Source of the DNA: Prorocentrum cordatum
Taxonomy: Eukaryota; Sar; Dinophyceae; Prorocentrales; Prorocentraceae
Reading direction: 5' to 3'
NCBI GenBank assembly: GCA_963575745.1
Contig: CAUYUJ010014263.1
Coordinates: 339,104-403,103, forward strand
DNA: 64,000 nt
The notes below the pieces were generated by a model. That model had not been told where the DNA came from and did no database searches. It saw nothing but the letters and a program-made list of their open reading frames with translations. Made by a program: the position numbers and the translations under genes. Of this stretch, positions 55,530-64,000 are shown one piece after another (position 1 is the first letter of the stretch; each line of letters opens with the position of its first letter).

Positions 55530-56884
55530 CCCCGAGGCGGGGACTGTGTCGTCCCGGCTTGTATTTTGACGGTCATGGGGCCCAGCGCGGGCCCCCAGCA
55601 CTCCAGGATTGAGAAGAGCTGGCGCTATGGATACCCTGGAGGCCTCAACGAATCGCCCCCCGCCCTGTCATGGGAAGCGTTCCGACCAGAAGTTCGAGGC
55701 GAATCCAGCCGTGGTGACGTGGGGGTCTCAGGAGGCCCACAGACGCCCAACGGTGTTAGGCAAGTTCGGACACTGGAAGCCGATCCTCGGCGCCAGACCG
55801 CCAAGCCGCGATTTGTTCACAGCCTCCCTGATGCTTCGACCACGCATGCCAGAGCAGTTCTCCATGGCCCTCGCGGGCCCCGAAGACGGCCTGGAGGCTG
55901 AAGCCGACGGACAAAAAACGGCCCAGACTGAAGCGACCATTCTGCCTCGAGGTCTGCGGGATCATGGATCTTCTGCGCCCCCGGCTGGCCGCCTGCGCCC
56001 TGGCTCCCCCCCCCCTCCGGAAGGGTGGCCCCGCCTGGGCGCCCCGCCCTGCATGCAGCTCCGCGCGCCCCGCGCCTCTCAGCCCCATCCCCGCTCGTCT
56101 CGCCCCTCCCCCCCACCCCACTCCTCCTCCTCCTCCTCCTCCTCCTCCTCCTCCTCCTCCTCCTCCTCCTCCTCCTCCTCCTCCTCCTCCACCCGCTCTC
56201 TGCTGGGGCCCCGGGCCCACTTCGATACGATCTGGCCCCGGTTCGGTGTCGGTCCCGGCCGGCCCGATCCGATCAGGTTCCCATTCCGATGTTTCGGCGA
56301 TCCCATGCGGCCCGTTGCTGCATGTCGCGGGTGTGCGCGGCCGATCCCACCCGGTTCCTATTCCGTGCAGAGGTGGCCCGATTCGATGCAGGTTCCGATC
56401 CGATCCGATTTCTCGAGTCGATGCTGGCTGAGCCTGCCCTGCCGCATCCGACCGCTCCTCCTCGGGGGGAAACAGCTACGACCACGTGCAATCAGAGTGT
56501 TGGGATCAAAGGTCCGCTCTAGGTTGCAGGAAGGGCTCGATGTTCCTTGCGCCATTCCACGGGTTTTCCTGTGGGGCGCAGGGTTCCTCGTGCATCTAGG
56601 TGCTGCTGGGCCTCATCTCGGGCTTCATTCCTCAACCCAGGCTTCCTCATGACAAAACTCCGACTGCACGGCGGCGGCGGCGGCTGCCGCGGCGACGGAT
56701 TCCGTTCAGGTTCTGACCCTCACGGTCGGTCTCCTTGCCTCGTGTGCGCGTCTCTTGCAGAGGAAACACACGACAGACACTGTTCGACACAGCCGCGGTG
56801 CGGTTTTTGGCTTGCTTGTTCCGCAGTCGAAAAAGAGCGCAGTGAGTGTCAAGTATCTGCGCATCCGTGCCGCCTCCCTGCTAC
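55530..56884. other. No recognisable gene; (CTC)n tract 56117-56192
   Basis: A frame of 347 codons at 55609-56652 spans the (CTC)n tract and has no motif, and frames on both strands cross the same interval. Unassigned. Confidence 0.4.
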
Positions 56885-56901
56885 ACACATATATATATAC
56901 A

Positions 56902-56954
<53 letters not shown>

Positions 56955-57212
56955 GGATGTGTTGTGTGGATGTGCTGTGTGTGATGTGTGTGTGTGGTGC
57001 GTGCGTGTGTGCTGCATGTGTTGCGTGTTGTGTGTTGTGGTGTGTGTGTTGTGTGTGTTGTGTGTGTTGTGTGTGGTGTGTGGTGTGTGGTGTGTGTGTT
57101 ATGTGGTTTGTGTGTTGCGTGTACGTGTGTTGTGTGTGTGTGTCGTGTGTGCTGCGTGCGGTGTGTGTGTGTGTGTGTGTTGTGTTGTTTGTTGTGTGTT
57201 GTGTGATGTGTG
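56885..57212. repeat. (CATA)n/(TA)n and (TGTGTG) simple repeats
   Basis: (ATAC) and (TA)n at 56885-56955, then GTGTGTTGTGTGGTG-type repeat to 57212. The RT frame downstream reads through it, giving a meaningless Cys/Val run. Confidence 0.9.
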
Positions 57213-58310
57213 TGAAGGAACATGGAAAACCAAGCAGCGCGGGATCCCACACCTGCCAAACAGCGACGGCTTTCTGAACAACTTACGACTTGCCGACGGC
57301 ATCCTCCTCATTGGACGATCAAGCAACGACATCACCAGCATGTTGTCCGATATTAGCATCGAAGCGGCAGACGCCGGGCTACTACTGAATCCAGACAAAA
57401 CCAAAATTTTGCATAACGGATACAGACCAAAAAGAGCACAACGACCGCCTACCCACGTCCTCGTCCACAACATGAAGATCGAAGTGCCCCCACCTTACCG
57501 AGCAACTAAGTATTTAGGGCGCAAGCTCCAATGCAGCGACAGCCACAAGACGGATGTGGAGAACCGGATTGCTTCGGCATGGAGAAAGTGTTCTTCATTC
57601 AAGCAGGAACTTATTGGAACGCACTACTCACTGAACAACCGTATTCGGCTATTCCACGGAACAATTACTCCAACGGTGCTATATGGTTGTGAGGCTTGGA
57701 CGATGACACAGGAGCTCGAGAATAGGATTCGAAGGACGCAACGACAAATTCTCCGGATGATAGTCAAAACGCCTCGACGAAGGCTTGCTGGCAACCACGA
57801 CTTCGAAGACGGCACCGGCGGCAACGACGCCAGTGGCAGGAACGACAAGGACTCCAACGATTCCGGCACCGACGGTGGAGGTGATGTAGACAGTGTGGCA
57901 CCATCTGTACAATCAGCAGCAGACGATCTCGAGGACACCGACCCACTCGAACCCTGGTCAGACTGGATCAAACGAGCAACTCGACATGCAGAGAGTGTTA
58001 TTCCTAAACTACGTATTATAGATTGGACCGCGTCTGTCAGACAGCGCAAGTGGGAATGGGTACGCACGGTTGCAACCAGCACTACGAAAGAATGGGCACG
58101 AACGGTTTTGCAATGGGACCCAGGAGGTGATATACACGGACAGGCACATCGACGAGCTGGCCGCCCCAAGGCCAGGTGGTGGGACGATCTATTACGAAAC
58201 GCACAGCAGTGCGTGCCGGATGCACCACATACCGTGGCAGACTTGTTTCAGGCCCCCGGAGACCAGGACACAGATAAACCAGGACACGGAAAACCAAGGA
58301 AACGACATCC
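57213..58310 (+). pseudogene. 3' half of a non-LTR reverse transcriptase (RTE/L1-like)
   Basis: The fragment starts just before motif C, which reads LRLADGILLIGRS where FADD is expected (Gly codon 57298-57300). It continues with GLLLNPDKTKIL, PPPYRATKYLGRKLQ, the thumb motif LYGCEAWTMTQELENRIRRT followed by QRQILRMIV, then WSDWIKRATRHAESVIPKL, DWTASVRQRKWEW and HRRAGRPKARWWDDLLRN. These last blocks are the usual C-terminal signature of this LINE type, which lacks RNase H. The fingers and motifs A and B are missing because the copy is 5' truncated at a TG-rich simple repeat. A low-complexity Asp/Gly/Asn/Ser insert (57800-57950) interrupts the family pattern. The frame is otherwise open to 58392, so the copy may be fairly young. 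Confidence 0.85.
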
Positions 58311-59269
58311 TTTCCTGCAAAGTCACGTTTTTCAGCACCCATTCATATTTTGTTTGCTGCACTGCAGGATTCGGGATTGTGTCCAGGTTTAGGGGGTTCT
58401 TGCAGGCTTTCGAGGCTTGTGTCCGGGTTTATTTTGGAAATGCTGCAGTGCAGTATTTTGTTCGTGCCGCCGTTTGGAAAAATTGGTTTCGAGGGATATT
58501 GGGTGTCCGGGTCTAGCGTGTCCGGGTCTACGGGGCCCTGATTGTTACATATTGCAACCACGGTTTGGGGCAATATCCAGCCAGGATACGTCACGCAATG
58601 AGTGAGGGAGCCGGCACGTCGTAATTACTTAATTTTCTTATGTTTCACATGCATAGTTGTTGTATATACGATTACAGATTGCATTTTTCTTTTGTCCATC
58701 CTCTGTTGGTCTCTCTCTGTCTCTGTTTTCCTCTTGTTGGCTAGTCCCTTATCTCACCGTCGTCAATTGTCACGCATGGCGGCGCCCCGGCGCCCACCTG
58801 CAGCGCCCCCGCGGCGCCTCGACTGCAGGCCGATGTCCGATGTCCGATGTGTGTTGCGTGTTGAATGCGTGGTGTATGTAGTGTGTGGTGCGTGGTGTGT
58901 GGTGCGTGTGTTGTGTGTTGTGTGCGTTATGTCGTGTGTGGTGTGTTGTGTGTTCTGTGTTGTGTGGTGTGTGGTGTGTGTTGTGTGGTTGTGGCGTGTG
59001 GTGTGTGGTGCGCGGTGTGTGGTGTGTGTTGTGTGATGCGTGTTGTGTGGTGTGTGGTGTGTGGTGAGTGGTGAGTGTGTTGTGTGGTGTGTTTTGTGTG
59101 TTGTGCGTTGTGTATATATACCTTTTCTCTCTCTATCTTTGTTATTTCTCTCTGTCTCTCCCTGTCTCTCCCCCTCCTGCATGAGGACGGGGGGGAGGAG
59201 AAGGAGGGAGAGGAGAAGCCCATGATCGACCTTTTCAGCTGATCGCACAAGATGATCATGCAGGGTCCT
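58311..59269. other. No recognisable gene; (GTGTGGTGT)n tract 58850-59110
   Basis: 58350-58540 has short repeats of GTGTCCGGGTCTA type. 58850-59110 is a TG-rich simple repeat like that at 56950-57210. Confidence 0.5.
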
Positions 59270-59470
59270 TTCATTGACATGACAGACTACGCTGGGTCGT
59301 GGCATCGGGAGCGCGTGCCCAATGTACTTTCCAACGGGTCGCGGTCTTGGGAACGCGGACCCAATTGTAGTGTTTTGGTTTACTAGGCAGCGTGGCCCCT
59401 TGGAGCACGAGCCGATTGCGTTGTTCTGGTAGGGGGTCGTGGCCTCGGAAGCGCGTCTCGTCATCTTGTG
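59270..59470 (+). repeat. Minisatellite with GTCGTGGCCTCGGGAGCGCG core, about 4 units
   Basis: Units such as GGGTCGTGGCATCGGGAGCG and GGTCGTGGCCTCGGAAGCGC, spaced about 45-55 bp apart. Related to 50600-51300 and inverted in 27535-28660. Confidence 0.6.
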
Positions 59471-60380
59471 CGTTAGACGGGGCCTCCATTGTTCAGTAGA
59501 GCGGAGCCTGACCATGTAGCGATGTGCGATGTGCTTTGGTCTGCCCATCGCCCCTCCCCTCCTTGACCCTCCGCCCTCCTACCATCTTACCCTTTTGGGG
59601 GGCGAGTTGGGCCCCCTGACCCGAAGCCTTAGGGTTCTGTAGTGTGCTCCGGTGGCTTGTTCTCGTGACCCGCCGCTTTGGGACAGAGTCGCCCGCTTTC
59701 AGGGCCAGGTAGTTGATTCCTTCTCTGGATATCTTCGTGTGGGTTCTCTTTGATCTGGCCTCTGAAGGGAACGTGTAGCCTTCGGAGTTGAAAGGGGCTA
59801 TGTCCAGGCACGTTATCGTCTGGCGAAAGTTCCTTTGTGTAGTGGGCCTCCTGGGCGCTACATCACCTCCTTAGAACGGGTGCCCTCTAATCTTGATCTG
59901 AACGATGCTGCTTTTGAGCCACAGGCGTTCTTTCCTCTGGTTGTTCCATAATGCATGGACAGACTTGCTTGCCAAAGAGGGGGCTCGATATACTGATGTC
60001 TCTCGGATGCCTAGTTCTTGACTCTTGATTGCCATCTTATGATAAAAAAGGGATCACGCATTTTGCCAGATATCGCGGCTGGGCCGTAGCACGCAGTTGA
60101 GTTTGTCAAGAAGTGGGGGGGATGATGCCCAATCTTGCCCTGTTCGAAACGTCCTTGGGGTCCGCCTCTGAGCTTCACCGATCATCACCTGGTTCGGATT
60201 CGCTCGAGAGACGAGAGCTTCTGCACGTTTTGCAATACGTCGGCTCACGCTTCGCGATCTTACGAAGGGGGCGTTACGCATTGCTAGCACACGCGTACCA
60301 GAGCTGGGCGGCCCAGAAGCTCTCCTCATGGCCCGATTCCTCGGTCCATCGTCGAGCCCGCCGAGGCCCCCGGAGTCCGA
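59471..60380. other. No clear gene; possible RNase H scrap near 59945-60000
   Basis: One frame at about 59945-60000 reads NAWTDLLAKEGARYTDV, like the final GN..AD.LAK.GA box of RNase H, but with Thr for Ala and no upstream motifs. Otherwise unassigned. Confidence 0.3.
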
Positions 60381-60520
60381 GCAGATGGGGTCGGAGGATC
60401 GCGCCTCATCGCAGATGCATCGGCGAGGCGGCTCGATGTGGGGCCTGATGTTCTCCACGCCAACGTCGCCGATGCATCGCCGATGTGTCGGCGATGCGGC
60501 GCGATCTCCGTTCCCATTTA
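60381..60520. repeat. Foldback element D, copy 2
   Basis: The left arm (GCAGATGGGGTCGGAGGATC ...) pairs with the right arm (CGATGCGGCGCGATCTCCG) around a loop including ATGTTCTCCACGCCAACG. The same design occurs at 36497-36623, and the loop matches 22200-22245. Confidence 0.55.
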
Positions 60521-61223
60521 TTCGGACCCCATTCGTGAGGCCTCCATGAGTCGACTGCCCCATCATGCCTCCATCGAGGACATCCTCAAACGACATGGCC
60601 ATAGCACTCTCTGCAGATGTCTGTCATACTGCTGTAAGCTCTGTGGCGCCTTCCGAGCCCCGCGGGGAGCGCTGAGAAGTTGCGTGGGTGAGCACAAGGC
60701 GTGCGGCGATCGGATCGTCCGGCTTGCAGAATGGAGTCATGAGGAGGGTGCGGTTAAGTTCGGCCGATGGTCATTTTGTTGCGGACTTCAATTAGGGGCA
60801 CCAATACGGAGAGAGGGAATATGCTCAGGGGGGATGCACCCCCCCAAACGTTCCCCCTCACAGAGATTGGCGATCGCATTGATTTTCCGCTTGAGCGTTG
60901 TAGAGGTGCCTCTGCAGACGCTTTGCCTCAGAACGCGTTTTGAGAGCTTCCATGTCGGTCGATTGTGACAAGCACTCTTACGCTTGCTTCGTGGTTGACT
61001 CAGTGGCGGCGCAATGAGCCCCAACAAAGAGTGCGGGCCAGTGGTTTGTCCACACCTCCTAAGTGGGTGTCTTGTTTTCTCTGGACACCCCCACGCAGGA
61101 AAGGACCTCATCCCTCTGTCCGCCTCTCCTCCTTTCAACTCTCCATCACCATCACATCACCATCACCACCACTATAACCAACACCAATACCATCCTCAAC
61201 AACATCACCATCGTCAGACTCCT
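60521..61223. other. No recognisable gene
   Basis: Upstream flank of the membrane-protein gene. Frames are short. A (CACCATCAC)-rich patch at 61140-61200 leads into the CAT tract. Confidence 0.35.
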
Positions 61224-61230
61224 TTTACAC

Positions 61231-61303
<73 letters not shown>

Positions 61304-61305
61304 TA
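61224..61305 (+). repeat. (CAT)n microsatellite
   Basis: About 26 CAT triplets directly before the relict spliced leader. A short (CAT)n also closes the window at 63983-64000. Confidence 0.9.
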
Positions 61306-61328
61306 TCCGTAGCCCTGTTGGGCTCGAG
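61306..61328 (+). other. Relict dinoflagellate spliced leader upstream of the membrane-protein gene
   Basis: Starts TCCGTAGCC, an exact match to the first part of DinoSL, then TGTTGGGCTCGAG against the leader's TTTTGGCTCAAG (three substitutions, one inserted G). It sits 66 bp before the start codon. It marks the gene as derived from a trans-spliced mRNA reinserted in the genome. Confidence 0.65.
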
Positions 61329-61394
61329 GCCGTCTCTGGCTCAGGCTGGGTTTCAGGGCTCGTGCTGGGGAGCTGTCGATGCCCTTGAGCTCCA

Positions 61395-63492
61395 ATGACG
61401 TCCTCGGAGAGCGGCTCGGAGAGCGTCCGCGAGGAGATCGAGACCCAGGTGAGGGCCGCCACGGCGGAGTTTCGGAGGCAGCTCCAGGCTCTGCAGGCGC
61501 AGGTGGCCGATCTGCAGCGGCGCGAGCGGGCCAGGGCGGGGCAGGAGCCCGGGCATGGCGCAGACGTGGCGGGGCAGGCGTGCCAGAAGGGTTCGGAGTT
61601 GGTTGACGGTTTGAGCAGGGGGCCAGAGGAGGAAGAGGAGGAGGAAGAGGTGCAGGAGATGGAGGATTTGCCCGAGACGCTTTTCTCGTACTGCATGGCG
61701 CAGCTGGCGATCAATCCCGAAAGTATCGCCGAGCCGGTTGCCTATTTGGTTCTACAGATCAGCATTCAGCTCGGATTGGCGATGTCTTTCGTATCAGCAA
61801 CCGTCGGCGAATTCTTCGATCTGCATTGGAACGGGCTTGAGATGACACCTAAGTTGTGCTTATACCACGAAAACGTCATAAACCACCACCCATATCAAGA
61901 CATATTTGCCGCCATTTGCTGTTTCTGTCTCGCCGCCGTGTCTATGATGGCCGATGACAAAGAACTATTATCATGCATCTACCCAAATAGGTCCCATTCC
62001 CTACGTGTTCGCGCAGTGGCCACCATCGCTTGGTGCTTTCAGGGCTTCGTCGTGCCTTTGACTTTGTTGGCCTCGATTCCTGTCCTCATGGCAAACAGCA
62101 TGACTGCTGTTGACGTGGTAATGAATGGTCTTGCCGTGCTGTTTATTCAAAAGGCTTACACCATGCCGCCGACCTCCAGAAGAGGGTAGAGTCCACGGTT
62201 GAGCCGTCGTGGGTTTTTTGGGCACCACGTTGGAATTATTGTGGGCGTTTTGAGAGTTGTTTGGGAGCTTGGCGGAGCCTCTTGTAGGCAGTATTGTAGC
62301 GGGTTGGGGGCCGCCTTGGGGCCTCTTTCGGGCATTTTTGGGCTTATTGGGGGCCTCGTTTGGGCCGCTTGGGGGCTTTTAGGGATCTGGGGGGGCCTCT
62401 TGGTGCGGAAAGATAGGATTTTCGGTTCGTGTTCTCCCTCTTCGCTTGTCTTGGGGCCCTTTGAGGGCGATCTTTGGCCGTCTTGGGCCCCTTTTTGGGC
62501 CGTCTTGGAACTCTCTTCGACCGTCCTGGGGCCCTCGAAGGGGTCTCTTGGGCAGTTTTCGGGCGGTCTACGCGGCCTCTTGGGCCGTCTTGGAGAGTTG
62601 GAAGCTCGAGAAGACGATAAACGCAGAAAACACCCACGGAAAACCATTGCCTTTCGGGGCCATCTTGGGAAGGCTTTTGGGGCGTCTCGAAGGTGTCTTG
62701 GGGCGTCTTGGAGCCATCGTAGACGTCTTGGGCCAATCGTTCCGCGATTCGGGGGCCGTCTTGGAACGTCTCTGAGGCCACGGACGACAGATTTAGAAGC
62801 TCCGGAGTCTCTGGGGGTGCGCCGACGAGACTGGATGACCCCACCCCCCCAACCTCCCCCCCCTTGATCTGGATTTTGGACCCTGGGGGAGGGAGAAAAA
62901 GGGAGGGGGACAGCCAATCATCTCACCCGCCCTCTCGTCCCCAGCAAGCGGGGGTCGGCGGATTCTTGATGTCGATGACATGTTGTACGTACTTGTGCCA
63001 TCGTCTTCTCGCGACAGGCTCAAAGGACAGTTTTTGACACAGAGTTCTGCATGCCGATGGGCCAGATTAGATCCAGCAAACGTGGAAGTCGAAGCTTTCA
63101 TCATGGGTGCCTACAAATTCGTTTACCTGGTAATCTCCTACTTGACATACGTGGTATACATGTTGCCTGCGACCGGCCCGGCCTTGGCTGCATTGTGGTT
63201 CTCTGAAGACGACGTTGTTCATCGCGCTCTTGAAAATATATTCACGTATTGCATGCTGCCATGTATTAGCACATTCGCTTGGCATAAACCGGTGGACGCT
63301 CGTGATGCCATGACTACGATCGGACGTGCAGCATTCACAACCGTGTTTGGGGTGATCTTGCCTTTTTGCGTTGTGTTATTCCTACACAGCTGGTTTTTGG
63401 GCACACCTGGTTTGTCGGAGAGCAGCAAAATTATCGAGTGCTACAACACGACGTACGACGAGAGTGGCCCATCCGGTGGCATTGTGATCTAG
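61395..63492 (+). CDS. Multi-pass membrane protein with coiled-coil N-terminus (two exons)
   Basis: Exon 1 is 61395-62147 and exon 2 is 62965-63492, giving 426 residues with phase preserved at LFI/LDVDD. Residues 1-70 form a charged helix (EEIETQVRAATAEFRRQLQ) typical of coiled coils, followed by a poly-Glu run. Hydrophobic segments follow: VAYLVLQISIQLGLAMSFV, IFAAICCFCLAAVSMM, two within IAWCFQGFVVPLTLLASIPV and DVVMNGLAVLFI, then in exon 2 FVYLVISYLTYVVYMLPATG and FTTVFGVILPFCVVLFLHSW. This layout recalls a dinoflagellate-expanded family of unknown function (from memory, not searched). An acidic LDVDDMLY motif follows TM4. The start ATG is the first after the relict leader. No internal stop or frameshift, so it may be functional. 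Ion channel or transporter roles are only guesses. Confidence 0.7.
62148..62964 (+). mobile_element. Intron formed by IE copy 9 (introner-like)
   Basis: The intervening 817 bp consists wholly of IE sequence: degenerate CTTGGGGCC units, island A (GGATTTTCGGTTCGTGTTCT, 62417-62436), island B (GGAAGCTCGAGAAGACG, about 62596) and the conserved tail ending CAAGCGGGGGTCGGCGG. ATTC occurs at both edges (62145-62148 and 62962-62965). CCGCCGACCTCC (62166-62177) is the inverted partner of 62950-62961 at 11 of 12 bases. None of the possible cut points allowed by the ATTC repeat gives GT-AG ends. Confidence 0.65.
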
Positions 63493-64000
63493 GCGGCTTA
63501 AGCGTTTGTTTGCTCAGCGCCCGTAGTGTTGCAAACGCACAGCCATATCATCCCTCTTCTTATCCTTGCTGCACTTCCCGCTCCGCGACACGCGCCAGCG
63601 GACTCGCAGTCTTGGGCTGGTTGTTCTGCCGACCTTATGCGCGCGTGTGTTTGGCATGTGGCCGCGAGCGGCCGACTCCCGAAAAATTGTTGCTCCGCCG
63701 AAGGCGGTCATGCTTTTTATAATTGGTGAGCCCCGGGCAACAACATGCTTCTTGGAAGCCACATGTGTTTGATGGGTGTATGTCGAACGCACCTTCTGTG
63801 TTTGAATAACTTTGCGTGACATGGTGACGTCCGCGTGCACCGTTCTGTGCTAGGAGATCCGTTGTTTGTTGCAAGGCGCACTTGTCAATCGCATTGGCGA
63901 CGAAAGTAAGGAAGGTATCAATACCGGCCTGACGGGGCCTCTGTTAATTCTGATCATTATCAGCATCCCATCACCGTCCCATCATCATCATCATCATCAT
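63493..64000 (+). other. 3' flank of the membrane-protein gene
   Basis: No further exon, polyadenylation signal or repeat family is recognised until the (CAT)n run at the window edge. Confidence 0.4.

Noticed and set aside
55609-56652. 347-codon frame
   Set aside because: It spans a (CTC)n tract, has no motif, and competing frames on both strands cover it.
59945-60000. RNase H C-terminal box
   Set aside because: Single short match with a substituted Ala and no other RNase H motifs; kept only as a remark in the unassigned stretch.
62148-62964. GC-AG borders for the intron (GC at 62154, AG at 62947-62948)
   Set aside because: The resulting exon phase does not join; it would break the LFI/LDVDD continuity.

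Overview
The window looks like nuclear DNA of a dinoflagellate. Two relict copies of the dinoflagellate spliced leader (DinoSL) lie in front of coding regions (41524-41544 and 61306-61328). The sequence is GC-rich and gene-poor, dominated by decayed retroelements, minisatellites and simple repeats. Its best gene carries a non-GT-AG intron made of an interspersed repeat. I cannot name the species.

Layout. 1-14,200 is almost all repeats: a foldback, a 170-bp TIR element, the dispersed B family, long purine and GAC tracts, several copies of a CTTGGGGCC-rich interspersed element (called IE here), an 18-19 copy array of a 103-bp unit between IE direct repeats, a 1.6-kb segment bounded by inverted repeats, and GTAT microsatellites. 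14,632-16,897 (minus) is a non-LTR reverse transcriptase with an intact YADD box and one frameshift. 17,000-33,500 is more IE and microsatellite DNA, followed by arrays with 83-bp, about 150-bp and about 490-bp periods. 33,750-35,123 may encode a coiled-coil protein. 39,300-40,110 is a broken RT cut off by an IE copy.

41,524-47,620 is the centrepiece: a 6.1-kb non-LTR retroelement bounded by a relict spliced leader, a short A tract and an 18-bp direct repeat, inserted into an IE copy. It encodes a zinc-finger and coiled-coil ORF1, an AP-type endonuclease, a reverse transcriptase and an RNase H, now broken by stops and frameshifts. A second RT pseudogene with a C-terminal nuclease-like tail follows (47,880-49,896). 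Then come a minisatellite, a decayed minus-strand gag-like region (51,290-52,800), a 377-bp direct duplication, a second TIR element and a 3' RT fragment (57,213-58,310).

61,395-63,492 is the most convincing host gene: a multi-pass membrane protein with a coiled-coil N-terminus, in two exons. The relict leader upstream marks it as a reinserted mRNA copy. Its only visible intron is an IE copy flanked by ATTC direct repeats, which suggests that IE elements can create introns. No operons, tRNA, rRNA or CRISPR loci were seen, and no promoter could be assigned.
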